A stretch of 64,000 bases of DNA from JAJPGZ01 sp038229295 (GCA_038229295.1 JBBROO010000014.1:1-64000), one strand, 5' to 3'. Shown: positions 17,545 through 26,260, counted from the first letter of the stretch. A program made the numbers and translations. Notes: generated by a model from the letters alone, not told the origin.

Positions 17545-18969
17545 CTACTCGCCGGCCGCTCCGCCCGCGCCTTCGCCATAAGAACTCTCCACGCGCTCCG
17601 CTACATCGCGGTATCCGTAATCGGCTTCGTAAATTTGTTTCATGGCATTGAGCGCTCTCTCACGTTCGCCCATCGCCTCGTAAACCAATCCCAAACTGTA
17701 AACCACCTGCTTCTTCATCGCGTCCATCGTCAAAATTTCTTTGGACGCTTCCTCCAATTGCTTCATCGCCAGATCAAGCATGCCGAGTTCGCGATAACAC
17801 GTCCCCAGCAGATTCATCGCTTTCAATCGCGCATTCGGATTTTGGCGCGCGCGCTGCAGCTCGGGCAGAGCTTGTCGAAAATTTCCCGCGTTCGCCAAAC
17901 ACTCACCGAGTTCGAAACGCAATTGCAAATCAGTCGGATTGCGCTCGACGCGTTTGCGCGCTTCGTCGATCAATAATTCCGCGCGCTTCTTTTTCGCCGC
18001 GCTCAACTCGTCGCTTCGTTTTTGAAACTCCGCCTCATCCGGCCGGTGTGCGGACAGAAACGCTTCGTGCTCCGCGATCTCGCGCTCCGATCGCCGCATC
18101 TTCAAATCGGAAACTCTTCGCACCAATCCGGCATCGCTTCCGCCCGTAAGATCGACCGTGTATTGATACCACGAAATCGCCGTCTCCAGATCGTCCTTCT
18201 CCTCGTTCAACGCGCCGAGTTTCCGCGCAAGATCGACATTTTGCGGTTCGGTCTGATGGCGCACATACGTCTCCGCGATTTGTTGGTCTAACGACTCCCC
18301 GGTCAACTTCATCCGGCTCTGTTGCTCCAGCGAAACCGCCACCTCTTTGTCTTTGATCAAATCGCGATAACTCTCCGCCTGTGTCCAACCACCGGTCGTC
18401 ATCGACGCGCGCGCCGAGGCATCTTTGCCGAGCCGCGCCGCTTCCGCATCGAGCGGATCGATTTCGCTGATGCGGTTGTAAGCCTCCACTTCCTCGTCGC
18501 TCGCGCCCATCTCATGATAAAGCCGCGCCAGTTCGCGCCAGACTTTTACATCGCGCGCGTTCTCTTCCAATAACGTGCGCAACGCGAACACGCCCACTTC
18601 CGGCCAACCCGCCGCCACCGCCGCTTCTTTTAAGAGAAGGTTCGCTTGCTTGTGATACGGTTCATCCTCCAAAACCTTCTCCACCATCTCCACCGTCCGC
18701 TTCGGATCTTTTTTTAGTTCGCGCTGTGCTTTCATCACCGCCAGCGCCGCCGTCGAAATATTAAACATGGAACGCTTCGCCGCCTTGTTCTTCGTCACCT
18801 CCGCGCGACGCAACAATTGCCGCCCCGTCAAAAACTCCGGCTCCTGTTTAAGAATTCCCTGCAACAGCGAAATGGCATAACCGAAATTGCGCAGCTCAAT
18901 CGCCGCCACCGCCTTCAACCAATGCGCGCGTTGCGTTTCGCTGAGTTCCTTCTCCGTCTTAACGGCCAT
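17545..18969 (-). CDS. TPR protein
   Basis: 474 residues, no signal peptide. TPR-like helical pairs run throughout (AHWLKAVAAIELRNFGYAISLLQGIL, VFALRTLLEENARDVKVWREL, RFELGECLANAGNFRQALPELQ, MNLLGTCYRELGMLDLAMKQLEE), with a charged coiled-coil stretch near residues 280-330 (MRRSEREIAEHEAF). It probably acts as an assembly scaffold. Located directly downstream of mutS on the same strand, 16 bases after its stop. An AGATCGACA word at 18230 falls in the linker NVDLARKLG. Confidence 0.8.
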   Translation of the reverse strand: MAVKTEKELSETQRAHWLKAVAAIELRNFGYAISLLQGILKQEPEFLTGRQLLRRAEVTKNKAAKRSMFNISTAALAVMKAQRELKKDPKRTVEMVEKVLEDEPYHKQANLLLKEAAVAAGWPEVGVFALRTLLEENARDVKVWRELARLYHEMGASDEEVEAYNRISEIDPLDAEAARLGKDASARASMTTGGWTQAESYRDLIKDKEVAVSLEQQSRMKLTGESLDQQIAETYVRHQTEPQNVDLARKLGALNEEKDDLETAISWYQYTVDLTGGSDAGLVRRVSDLKMRRSEREIAEHEAFLSAHRPDEAEFQKRSDELSAAKKKRAELLIDEARKRVERNPTDLQLRFELGECLANAGNFRQALPELQRARQNPNARLKAMNLLGTCYRELGMLDLAMKQLEEASKEILTMDAMKKQVVYSLGLVYEAMGERERALNAMKQIYEADYGYRDVAERVESSYGEGAGGAAGE

Positions 18970-18984
18970 TGCAAAAGTAGTTTA

Positions 18985-21549
18985 TCACAACAAATCCAGC
19001 TGCGGTTTGTCCGATGTCGATCTTGCGATTGTCGATCTTTTCTTCCGCGGTTTCGGCTGCGCGGTTGCTCCATTCGGATTCTCCAGATGCGAAAGAATAT
19101 CTTTCGCGCGATCCAGGATTTCCTTCGGCAATCCGGCCAGCCGCGCCACCTGGATGCCGTAACTCTTGTCCGCACCACCAGGAATAATCTTGCGCAGAAA
19201 AATAATCTGCTCGTTCCATTCACGCACGGCCACGTTGTAATTCGCCACGCCTTTGCGCTCCGACGCCAGCTTGGTCAGCTCATGATAATGCGTCGCGAAA
19301 AGCGTCCTCGCTTTGATTTTGTCGTGTAAAAATTCCGCCACGCTCCACGCGATCGACAAACCATCGAACGTCGAAGTCCCGCGGCCGATCTCATCGAGAA
19401 TGACTAACGAACGCTCGGTCGCATTGTTCACGATGTTCGCCGTCTCATTCATCTCCACCATGAATGTAGATTGGCCGCGTGAGAGATCGTCGTTCGCGCC
19501 CACGCGTGTGAAAATGCGGTCGACTAATCCGATCTCCGCGCTTGCCGCCGGCACGAAGCTGCCGATCTGCGCCATCAATGTAAGAAGCGCGACCTGTCGA
19601 ATGTAAGTCGATTTGCCCGCCATGTTCGGCCCGGTCACAATCGCCATCCGAATTTTCTCTCCGTCAAGATCGACATCGTTAGGCACAAATTTTTCCTCGA
19701 CCAAATTTTGATCGAGCACCGGATGGCGGCCGTCTTTGATGCAGAGCCGAAGGGAATCGTTCAACGTCGGCCGGCAATAATGAAACAGTCGCGCCGTTTC
19801 CGCGAACGAGCCGATAACATCGACAATCGCAATCGCGTCAGCCGTTTGCTGAATCGATCCTAGTTCGCGCAAAGTTTCCTCGCGCAGCTTTTGAAACAAT
19901 TCGTATTCCAAATTCCGCGCCCGCTCATCCGCGCCCAGAATCTTCGCTTCCACTTCCTTCAACTCGGGCGTGATGAAACGCTCGCCGCCGACCGTCGTTT
20001 GCTTGCGCGTGTAGCGCTCCGGCACGCTCGCCAGATTCGATTTCGTGATCTCGATGAAATATCCGAAAACGGAATTGTATCGTACCTTGAGCGACTTGAT
20101 TCCCGTCTCGGCGATTTCGCGCTCCTGCAATTCTGTGATCCAATTTTTTCCGTCGCGCGAAGCCTGCCGCAGTTGGTCAAGATCGACATCGTAACCGTCG
20201 CGAAAGATTCCGCCTTCCTTCAACGCGAACGGCGGCTCATCCGCCACTGCGCGCGTGAGCTTCTCCGCCAATTCCGGCATCTCGCCGATCTCGTTCTGCA
20301 AATGCGTCGCCAAAGAATCCGCCTGTAGCGGCAGGCGTGTCGCCTGCTCTGGTGCAGCCGACACGGCTGCCTCTACAGAAGAAGTCGAAGAAGCAGATTT
20401 GCCGAATTCAGTTCGCCGGACCACTTCGCCTAGCTCGCGCTTTAGTTTCGGGATTTGTTGCAACGAAGTTTTCAGCGCCACCAAATCGCGCGCGTTCCCG
20501 GATGCCTGACTCAATCGCCCGATCGCGCGCTCGATGTCGCGAATCGCTTTTAATTCCGCGCGCAACGACCCGAGCACGTCCGGCTCATGCAAAAGATCGA
20601 CAATCATCTGTTGTCGCCATTCCAATTCTTTCAAATGACGCAGCGGCTGCAAAATCCAGGAACGCAGTTTGCGTCCACCCATCGGCGTGACCGTGCGATC
20701 GAGCACCGCGAGCAAACTCGTGTCGCGCGCGCTGCGTGATTCCACCAGCTCAAGATCCGTCTGCGTAGCCGCGTCGATGATGACATGCTCCGTCGCCGCG
20801 TCGCATTTCAACGAAGTGAGATGATCGATCTTTCGTCGGAGTTGATGCTTGAGGTAATGCACGATCGCGCCCGCCGCCGCGATCGCCGCTGACATCTCCG
20901 TGCAACCAAAGCCATCGAGCGATTTCACTTTGAAATGCTCGCAAAGCGTAAAGCTGGCGTGCTCGGGCAGAAACGCGTAGCTGTCGTACTCGAGCGCGCG
21001 ATTCATTTCGCCTAACGAACCCTTCTGCTCCGGGCTGACTAACAATTCCGATGGCGAGACGCGCGCGAGCTCGTCCATGAGTGATTGTCGATCTTGCAAT
21101 TGCGCCAGGCGAAACTCGCCAGTCGTTAGGTCAGCGTAGGCAAATCCGTAGACGCCGTTATCGACATAAACAGCGCCCAAATAATTCGCCCGCTTCGATT
21201 CCAGCAAATCCAAATCGCTTACCGTCCCCGCGCTGATGATTTGAGTGATGTCGCGATCGACAATTTTCTTACCCGGCTGCGGCTCGCTCGTCTGATCACA
21301 AATGGCAACGCGCCGTCCCGCCTTGATTAACTTCGCGATATAATTCGGCGCGGCGTGATAGGGCACACCGCACATCGGCACCTCGCCGCGCTTGGTCAGC
21401 GCCACATTCAAAATCCCCGACGCCTCCTTCGCGTCTTCAAAAAACAATTCGTAAAAATCACCGAGCCGAAAGAACAGCAACGTGTCTTTCGGAATGCTCC
21501 CGCGCAGCCGCTGATATTGCTGCATCATCGGAGTAAGCGCATCGGCCAT
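18985..21549 (-). CDS. mutS: DNA mismatch repair protein MutS
   Basis: 854 residues, full-length MutS1, which recognises mismatches and starts repair with MutL. The N-terminal mismatch-binding domain (LLFFRLGDFYELFFEDA), the Walker A GPNMAGKSTYIRQ, LVILDEIGRGTSTFDG (Walker B) and the FATHYHEL switch are intact. An insertion-like segment, AAVSAAPEQATRLPLQA, between the connector and lever domains is encoded by a CTGTAG...CTACAG palindromic element. The last 25 codons contain a tandem AGATCGACA dimer (KKRSTIARSTSDK) just before the short C-terminal PQLDLL. Confidence 0.96.
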   Translation of the reverse strand: MADALTPMMQQYQRLRGSIPKDTLLFFRLGDFYELFFEDAKEASGILNVALTKRGEVPMCGVPYHAAPNYIAKLIKAGRRVAICDQTSEPQPGKKIVDRDITQIISAGTVSDLDLLESKRANYLGAVYVDNGVYGFAYADLTTGEFRLAQLQDRQSLMDELARVSPSELLVSPEQKGSLGEMNRALEYDSYAFLPEHASFTLCEHFKVKSLDGFGCTEMSAAIAAAGAIVHYLKHQLRRKIDHLTSLKCDAATEHVIIDAATQTDLELVESRSARDTSLLAVLDRTVTPMGGRKLRSWILQPLRHLKELEWRQQMIVDLLHEPDVLGSLRAELKAIRDIERAIGRLSQASGNARDLVALKTSLQQIPKLKRELGEVVRRTEFGKSASSTSSVEAAVSAAPEQATRLPLQADSLATHLQNEIGEMPELAEKLTRAVADEPPFALKEGGIFRDGYDVDLDQLRQASRDGKNWITELQEREIAETGIKSLKVRYNSVFGYFIEITKSNLASVPERYTRKQTTVGGERFITPELKEVEAKILGADERARNLEYELFQKLREETLRELGSIQQTADAIAIVDVIGSFAETARLFHYCRPTLNDSLRLCIKDGRHPVLDQNLVEEKFVPNDVDLDGEKIRMAIVTGPNMAGKSTYIRQVALLTLMAQIGSFVPAASAEIGLVDRIFTRVGANDDLSRGQSTFMVEMNETANIVNNATERSLVILDEIGRGTSTFDGLSIAWSVAEFLHDKIKARTLFATHYHELTKLASERKGVANYNVAVREWNEQIIFLRKIIPGGADKSYGIQVARLAGLPKEILDRAKDILSHLENPNGATAQPKPRKKRSTIARSTSDKPQLDLL
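19015..19038. repeat. Tandem dimer of the AGATCGACA word in mutS 3' end
   Basis: Copies at 19015-19023 and 19030-19038, 15 bp apart, encoding RSTIARSTS in the MutS C-terminus. Confidence 0.9.
20323..20378. repeat. CTGTAG...CTACAG palindromic element inside mutS
   Basis: A 56-base copy with GGCAGGCG/CGCCTGC and GCAGCCG/CGGCTGC arms and CTGTAG/CTACAG ends. It closely resembles the intergenic copies at 4710 and 5894 but lies within coding sequence. Confidence 0.75.
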
Positions 21550-21599
21550 TCCGAAACTTTGGAATTAGAGCTGGCGAAATGCGAGTTTCGAATTCCCGC

Positions 21600-22619
21600 C
21601 TAGTCCCGCAGCGTCCGCATTCCGAGGCGAATGATCTTGTCGATCAACTGCGGATACGGCAGTCCAGCCTTGGCGGCAGATTGCGCGAAGTCTTCGTCCT
21701 CGGCCAGGATCGGATTTGGATTCGCTTCGATGAAATAAATTTCGTTCGTGGGCGTGAGGCGCAGATCAATGCGCGCATAGCCCTCGATCGTGAGCAGATC
21801 GTAAATGCGCTTGCATGTTTCCTCGATGCTCGCGACCAATGCTGGGTCGAGGCCTTCCGCGAACCGATTTTCCAGGCCCCAGCGCTTCCGATATTCCTCG
21901 TCCCATTTCGATTTGTAGGTCGCCATCTTCGGTTCGTTAGGCGGGACCTCGCGAAAAATCAATTCGCGAATCGGGAAGACGGTCAACCGCGCGTTGCCGA
22001 TGATGCTCACGTAAAGTTCGCGGCCCTCGATGTATTCTTCGGCGATCACGTCGCTGTCGTGTTTGTCGTGAATGAACGCCACGCGCTCGCGAAATTGGTC
22101 GTCGTTTTCAACGAACGACGCCCGCGAAATTCCGTAAGACGCTTCTTCTTTCACCGGCTTCACCACGATCGGAAACTTCGGCCGCTTCAATCGTGCGATG
22201 CGTTGGCCGCGCGGGATAACGACGAAGTCCGGCACATGGATGTGGTGATAGCCGAGGATTTTTTTCGAGATGCCTTTGTGTTTGCAAAGAACGAGACCGG
22301 TCGCGCCGCAACCGGTGAAGGGCACGCCTTGCATTTCGAAAAGTGAAACAATGTTTTGATCGAATCCGCGGTTGTTCTTGAACTGATCGACCAGGTTGAA
22401 AAGAACATCGGGCTCGAAGCTTTCGAGTTTTTGCCGGAGAAGATCGAGATCGTCGAAGATAGCGAGATGCTCGGTGGCGTAGCCGAGCGTCCTGAGCGCG
22501 GCCAGCACGTGCGCCTCGGTCTTCCAATCCTCCGTCTTCATCTCTTTGCTCAAATCCTGATCGATCTTCGTTGGACGGATGGCGTCGAAGAGGGCGAGGA
22601 CTTTGAGGTTCTTCTTCAC
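21600..22619 (-). CDS. ATP-grasp ligase, D-Ala-D-Ala ligase-like
   Basis: 339 residues. An N-terminal pre-ATP-grasp domain (KVLALFDAIRP), central nucleotide-binding segment FPIVVKPVKEEASYGISRAS with the ATP-contacting lysine, EEYIEGRELYVSIIGN, and the metal site ARIDLRLTPTNEIYFIEANPNPIL all match the ATP-grasp fold of Ddl. The substrate is unknown; the true ddl is in the dcw cluster, so this paralogue probably joins other amino acids or peptides. It is downstream of, and 7 bases from, a metallopeptidase gene on the same strand. Confidence 0.85.
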   Translation of the reverse strand: MKKNLKVLALFDAIRPTKIDQDLSKEMKTEDWKTEAHVLAALRTLGYATEHLAIFDDLDLLRQKLESFEPDVLFNLVDQFKNNRGFDQNIVSLFEMQGVPFTGCGATGLVLCKHKGISKKILGYHHIHVPDFVVIPRGQRIARLKRPKFPIVVKPVKEEASYGISRASFVENDDQFRERVAFIHDKHDSDVIAEEYIEGRELYVSIIGNARLTVFPIRELIFREVPPNEPKMATYKSKWDEEYRKRWGLENRFAEGLDPALVASIEETCKRIYDLLTIEGYARIDLRLTPTNEIYFIEANPNPILAEDEDFAQSAAKAGLPYPQLIDKIIRLGMRTLRD

Positions 22620-22626
22620 GTTCTTG

Positions 22627-23649
22627 CTATTTCGTCCGCTTGAATTTCCCGGTGTGAAGATAATTCATCACCAGCGTCGTAATGTAAGCGCTCACCCGAA
22701 AATCCTGCTGCGGATCGTCATTGAGCACATGCAGATCAAGCTGGTCGCAGCGGTCGATCAATCGCGTCAGCAATTTGTTCACGCGGAATTTCTTCTCGTT
22801 CGTCCATTGGCAGACTGAATTCAACAACCGCCGCCGCCGCCGGCGCAGATAGGAGCTCGCGTAAATTCGCCCCGGTCCCGGCTGTGCTGCGAACAACTGG
22901 CGAAGATCGACATCGTAAAAGTCGGGATACGTGTCTTCGTAAAGTTTTCGTTTCCGCGCGTAATACGTTTTCAGTTTTATGTTAAGACAATTGTATTCCG
23001 CCAATCGATACACCGGCGCATGCGCGGGCGGTTTTCCGGCGAGCGAACGCATCAGCTCATCGATGTATTCGAGTTTCTTTAACGCGCGCCAACCGGCGTA
23101 TTCTTTCCGCCAATCCAATCCCGGCGTCAGCCAGATCGCGAAGGTTTCTGCAAAATCTTCATCCGGGTGTGCTTGCGCGTACCAATCGTCGAGATGCATG
23201 ACGTAACCTCGACTGAACGGCCGCGGACGATAAGTTGTCGGCGTTCCTTCGCGCGACGTTCGACCGAAAAATTTCTGCCACTTCTTCTTCCGCTGCAGTT
23301 GATAAGCGTAGCTGTAAGCGTGCGCCGCTTCGTGCCGCATCAACTTCATGAACCACTCGTTCGTCTCGCCCTCGACTTCCAGCATCATCGTCCGCTCGAG
23401 CGCGCGCAGCCGATCGTGCACCAGAAAAAACGGAGCGAAAATCGCCGGGATACCAATCGGCACGAACCATTCATCGCCGATGTGACACGGCGGATGAAAC
23501 GTCAATCCTTTCGTCGAAAGCTCATCGTAAAGCTGTTTGATCAGCGGCTCGAGGGACGTGCCTTCAAGCCGCAATCCGAGTTTCGAAATGCGGCGTTCGA
23601 GAAGTTGTTCGTCCGTTAACGACGTCCAATCGGCGTCCATTAGACGCAC
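22627..23649 (-). CDS. Putative zinc-binding metallopeptidase
   Basis: 340 residues. The zinc site is HEAAH (in MKLMRHEAAHAYSYAY), followed about 60 residues later by HPDEDFAETFAIWLTPG, which resembles the second-ligand region of putative zinc-binding metallopeptidases (PF15887-like). There is no signal peptide, and the C-terminus is basic (YLRRRRRRLLN). It precedes the ATP-grasp gene in a likely two-gene operon, suggesting that the two enzymes act on the same peptide-like product. Confidence 0.75.
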   Translation of the reverse strand: MRLMDADWTSLTDEQLLERRISKLGLRLEGTSLEPLIKQLYDELSTKGLTFHPPCHIGDEWFVPIGIPAIFAPFFLVHDRLRALERTMMLEVEGETNEWFMKLMRHEAAHAYSYAYQLQRKKKWQKFFGRTSREGTPTTYRPRPFSRGYVMHLDDWYAQAHPDEDFAETFAIWLTPGLDWRKEYAGWRALKKLEYIDELMRSLAGKPPAHAPVYRLAEYNCLNIKLKTYYARKRKLYEDTYPDFYDVDLRQLFAAQPGPGRIYASSYLRRRRRRLLNSVCQWTNEKKFRVNKLLTRLIDRCDQLDLHVLNDDPQQDFRVSAYITTLVMNYLHTGKFKRTK

Positions 23650-23704
23650 CGTAACGCGTGCGAATCAGGAATCCAAGAATGCAGCAAATTGAAATCCGGG
23701 TAGC

Positions 23705-23744
23705 GTACGCGTCTCGCGTGCGGGTTTCGGCGTCTCGCCGAAAC
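23705..23744. repeat. Paired hairpins with TCT loops
   Basis: GTACGCG-TCT-CGCGTGC (23705-23721, one wobble) is followed at once by the perfect 9-bp stem GTTTCGGCG-TCT-CGCCGAAAC (23724-23744). Confidence 0.75.
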
Positions 23745-23756
23745 GAACTTCATCCG

Positions 23757-23924
23757 TTAGGAGTGTTCCATCTGATCGAGAATTTGGAACGCTTGATCGG
23801 CAGTTTGATCCGCTGTTCGTAGAGCGTCGGCATCCCCCTCAAGTTCCAGGAGTCGCCGTGCGATTTCTCTTCGCTCCCGAACGGTCATTCGCGGTAACTC
23901 AGCCATAATCTCGGCAGCACTCAT
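23757..23924 (-). CDS. Small antitoxin-like protein
   Basis: 55 codons: ATG at 23924, stop TAA at 23757. The translation begins MSAAEIMAELPRMTVRERRE and continues IARRLLELEGDADALR, then an acidic tail ending QMEHS. The E(L)P-x-M/L-x-x-x-ERREIxRRLxEL pattern resembles small antitoxins that sit upstream of PIN or RelE toxins in Verrucomicrobia and cyanobacteria. No toxin follows, so it would be an orphan. It is flanked by an imperfect 26-bp direct repeat. Confidence 0.6.
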   Translation of the reverse strand: MSAAEIMAELPRMTVRERREIARRLLELEGDADALRTADQTADQAFQILDQMEHS

Positions 23925-23947
23925 TACGGGTAGTTTAAAGTCTTTCT

Positions 23948-23975
23948 CTCATCCCTCAACCTTCATCCTTCATCC
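23948..23975. repeat. Degenerate 7-bp tandem repeat, second family
   Basis: Four units on the plus strand: CTCATCC, CTCAACC, TTCATCC, TTCATCC (minus strand GGATGAA-like). Confidence 0.8.
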
Positions 23976-24039
23976 GTTCCCGTGCGAATCGGGACTCCAA
24001 GGATGCCGGAATTTCGAATGCTTGGTTCCGGCCCGCATA

Positions 24040-24162
24040 ATGAGAGCTGATTTGCTCGGCTCCACCTTGTCGATCTTGGGCTTGGCCGCGTTGGTCGCCT
24101 GCCTGTTGCCAGCACACCGCGCCAGTTTAGTTAATCCAGTCGTCGCACTGCGCGCAGAATAG
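24040..24162 (+). pseudogene. ABC-permease C-terminal relic
   Basis: A 40-codon frame starting MRADLLGSTLSILGLAALVA and ending LPAHRASLVNPVVALRAE. One membrane helix plus the (A/H)RAxxxxPxxALRxE ending identifies the 3' end of a MacB/ADOP-type permease. No upstream permease sequence remains. An AGATCGACA word (24068) lies in the helix. Confidence 0.65.
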
Positions 24163-24170
24163 CCTTCCGA

Positions 24171-24198
24171 TTGACAAGTCGTCGACCTCGCTTATAGA
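24171..24198 (+). promoter_or_regulatory. Sigma-70 type promoter
   Basis: TTGACA at 24171-24176 and TATAGA at 24193-24198, 16-bp spacer. It probably drives the 3D-domain gene at 24367 through a leader of about 160 bases that holds no other ORF with domain signal. Confidence 0.55.
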
Positions 24199-24366
24199 GA
24201 GGGTCGGCTCGTCACACCGAGTCGTCGTCAGAAGTCCGCGCGCCCCAAAAAAATTACCGCGCCGGGGCTGTTCAAAATCTAGAAGCGCCTTCCATGGCCG
24301 CTTCGGCATTTCGAGCAGCACGCTCCGCCCGAGGACTCGACCACATCGGAGCAAAGCTTGGGTATC

Positions 24367-24780
24367 ATGAAATCATTTTACACAGTCATTTTGTTGTTGT
24401 CAGTGGCGTCCGCGTCCGCGCACGACGAGCCAGTCCTTGCCCGCGTTACCAGTTACTGGGCGAGCGAGGGCTCTAAATTCGCCAGCACCGGTCGCCGATT
24501 ACGCACCGGACATTGCGCGGTCGACCCCAAACGGATCCCCTATGGAAGCAAAGTTGTTTTTCCCGATGCCGTCTGCACCGCGGTCGACACCGGAACGGCA
24601 GTCGTTAGCCGCAAAGCGGCACGCGCCTGCGCACGCACTGCGAACCAGCTCAAAGCCATCGTGGTCGATCGATTTTTTGAAACGAAACAGGAAGCGATTG
24701 CCTGGACAAATGCGCATCCGGAATTCATGAAGCTGCAAATTGTCTCGCCGGGGTCGCTCCCCGAGCCGTCGACGCAATAA
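24367..24780 (+). CDS. Secreted 3D-domain (RlpA/MltA-like) protein
   Basis: 137 residues from ATG 24367 (an in-frame TTG at 24358 is less likely). Signal peptide MKSFYTVILLLSVASASA. The double-psi beta-barrel 3D motif is complete: RRLRTGHCAVDPKRIPYGSKV, then AVDTGTAV and IVVDRFF, giving the three conserved aspartates. Proteins of this family bind or cleave peptidoglycan glycan strands. It is a close paralogue of the gene at 27224. Confidence 0.85.
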   Translation: MKSFYTVILLLSVASASAHDEPVLARVTSYWASEGSKFASTGRRLRTGHCAVDPKRIPYGSKVVFPDAVCTAVDTGTAVVSRKAARACARTANQLKAIVVDRFFETKQEAIAWTNAHPEFMKLQIVSPGSLPEPSTQ

Positions 24781-25075
24781 GCAACCTTCAAAAATAAAGT
24801 CCGAAGCGCTTTCATCTGCGTGACAGGCGTTTACAGACTGATATGCGCAGCATCGCTGGACAGATGCGCAAATCGCAGTAGATAAAATATGCAGATGAAA
24901 ACGATCAACGCGCCAATTCGCGCCGCCGGATTCCGGCAGGCTGCATAAAGGCTGTTCGATCGCCAAGTTGGAGCCCGCTTCTTGCGGCACCCCAGTGGAC
25001 GAGTCTCACCACGCGCGGGTTTTTGCGCCGGTCACCCCGAACCGAATTTCGGGACAGATCCCAACATTAATATTC
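24781..25075. other. Intergenic, nothing recognised
   Basis: About 295 bases with no supported gene, tRNA or hairpin terminator. Confidence 0.6.
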
Positions 25076-25363
25076 ATGAAACCAACATCACCAATCAGTC
25101 CCCAACAAAAAAATCAGCGGAGTTTTCCGTTAACCGATTACCAATTCCAAACGACTCTCGAAGCGCCTCGCGCTGCCGCGACCAAAACGCGTCATGCGAC
25201 TGAGCTGCGCATGCCCTGGAAATTGAGCGCCGCATTTTTCGGCGCCGAAGCGCAACGCGATTATTTGGTTGAGCTCGCGCTCTTCACTTTGATCACTGGA
25301 GTTTCGGCGTGGCCGATCGTTTCGATGTTCATCGCGGTGACGCGAATGGTCAGGAACTACTAG
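25076..25363 (+). CDS. Small single-helix membrane protein
   Basis: 95 residues from ATG 25076. A polar N-terminus is followed by one membrane segment (YLVELALFTLITGVSAWPIVSM) and the short tail FIAVTRMVRNY. I do not recognise a named family. Its stop overlaps the stop of the convergent aminotransferase gene by three bases. Confidence 0.55.
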   Translation: MKPTSPISPQQKNQRSFPLTDYQFQTTLEAPRAAATKTRHATELRMPWKLSAAFFGAEAQRDYLVELALFTLITGVSAWPIVSMFIAVTRMVRNY

Positions 25364-26259
25364 ACGACAGCGATGCCTTCGTGCGCGACGCGCTGAGTAT
25401 AACAATCGCTCAGTCGTCGCGTCATCGCGCCGACTTCGCCATTGTCGATCTTGCGATTGTCGATCTTAACGACACCGGCGAGTTCGCCCATCGTTCCCGT
25501 GCAAAAAACTTCGTCGGCGCCATAAACGTCCTCGAGTTTCAAGTCGATTTCGCTCCGCGGAATTTTTTCCGCGCCGCAAATCTCGAGCACGGTCGCGCGC
25601 GTGATCCCTTCCGGACACGCCACGACGCGCGGCGTCGCCACTTCGCCTTTGCGCACGATGAACAAATGGGTCGCGTTGGTTTCCGCGACAAAGCCGCGCG
25701 TGTCGAGCATTAGAGCGTCGTCCGCGCCGGCGTTGTTCGCTTCGATCTTCGCCAGGATCGAGTTCAACAAATTCGCGTGGTGAATCTTTGGATCGAGAAT
25801 CTCCGGCGGCGGCCGTCTCATTTTGCTCGCGATCAAAGTCAGCCCCGTCTTCGCGTAAACCGGCGCTTTGTGTTCCGCGAGCACGATCAATGTCGGACCG
25901 CTTTGATTGAGCCGCGGGTCCATCCCCGAAGTAATTTTCACTCCGCGCGTGATCGTTAGGCGTATGTGAACTCCGTCGCGCATCCGATTTGCCGCGAGCG
26001 TGCGCTTTATTTCGTCGATGATTTTTTCGCGCGGCGGAAGATCGACAATCGATAACGCGCGCGCGGAACGCTCAAGCCGATCAAGATGCTCGTGCAATTT
26101 GAAAATGCGCCCATCGTAAAGCCGCAAACCTTCCCAAACCGCATCGCCACCTTGCACCGACGAATCAAACGGACTCACGCCGGCTTCATCGCGATGCACC
26201 AACCGACCGTTGATGTTCACGATCAGGTCGCGGTTCTTCTCGTTGAATTGCTGCAGCAT
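25360..26259 (-). CDS. Class IV aminotransferase (branched-chain type)
   Basis: 299 residues. Class IV PLP fold with the expected SVQGGDAVWEGLRLYDG, the lysine-bearing HHANLLNSILAKIEAN (PLP lysine region), LDTRGFVAETNATHLFIV and FCTGTMGELAGVV. It most likely transaminates branched-chain or D-amino acids, or is an aminodeoxychorismate lyase-like paralogue. A tandem AGATCGACA dimer encodes KIDNRKIDN where homologues have a same-length VDGRxIGDG-like loop. It is cotranscribed with the sulfotransferase-like gene one base upstream. Confidence 0.9.
   Translation of the reverse strand: MLQQFNEKNRDLIVNINGRLVHRDEAGVSPFDSSVQGGDAVWEGLRLYDGRIFKLHEHLDRLERSARALSIVDLPPREKIIDEIKRTLAANRMRDGVHIRLTITRGVKITSGMDPRLNQSGPTLIVLAEHKAPVYAKTGLTLIASKMRRPPPEILDPKIHHANLLNSILAKIEANNAGADDALMLDTRGFVAETNATHLFIVRKGEVATPRVVACPEGITRATVLEICGAEKIPRSEIDLKLEDVYGADEVFCTGTMGELAGVVKIDNRKIDNGEVGAMTRRLSDCYTQRVAHEGIAVV
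25443..25466. repeat. Tandem dimer of the AGATCGACA word in the aminotransferase gene
   Basis: Copies at 25443-25451 and 25458-25466, 15 bp apart. Confidence 0.9.
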
Positions 26260-26260
26260 T

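Larger units (their letters stand above)
23657..24006. repeat. Imperfect 26-bp direct repeats flanking the antitoxin-like gene
   Basis: 23657-23682 and 23981-24006 match at 23 of 26 positions (CGTGCGAATC...TCCAA...ATGC). Between them are the hairpin pair, the small gene and a heptamer array. Confidence 0.7.

Noticed and set aside
24040..24162. The 40-codon frame as a small functional membrane protein
   Set aside because: Its end is that of a large permease family; a decayed 3' fragment is simpler, although expression cannot be excluded.
24781..25075. Possible structured RNA upstream of the small membrane gene
   Set aside because: No convincing long stem, conserved riboswitch sequence or terminator could be seen.
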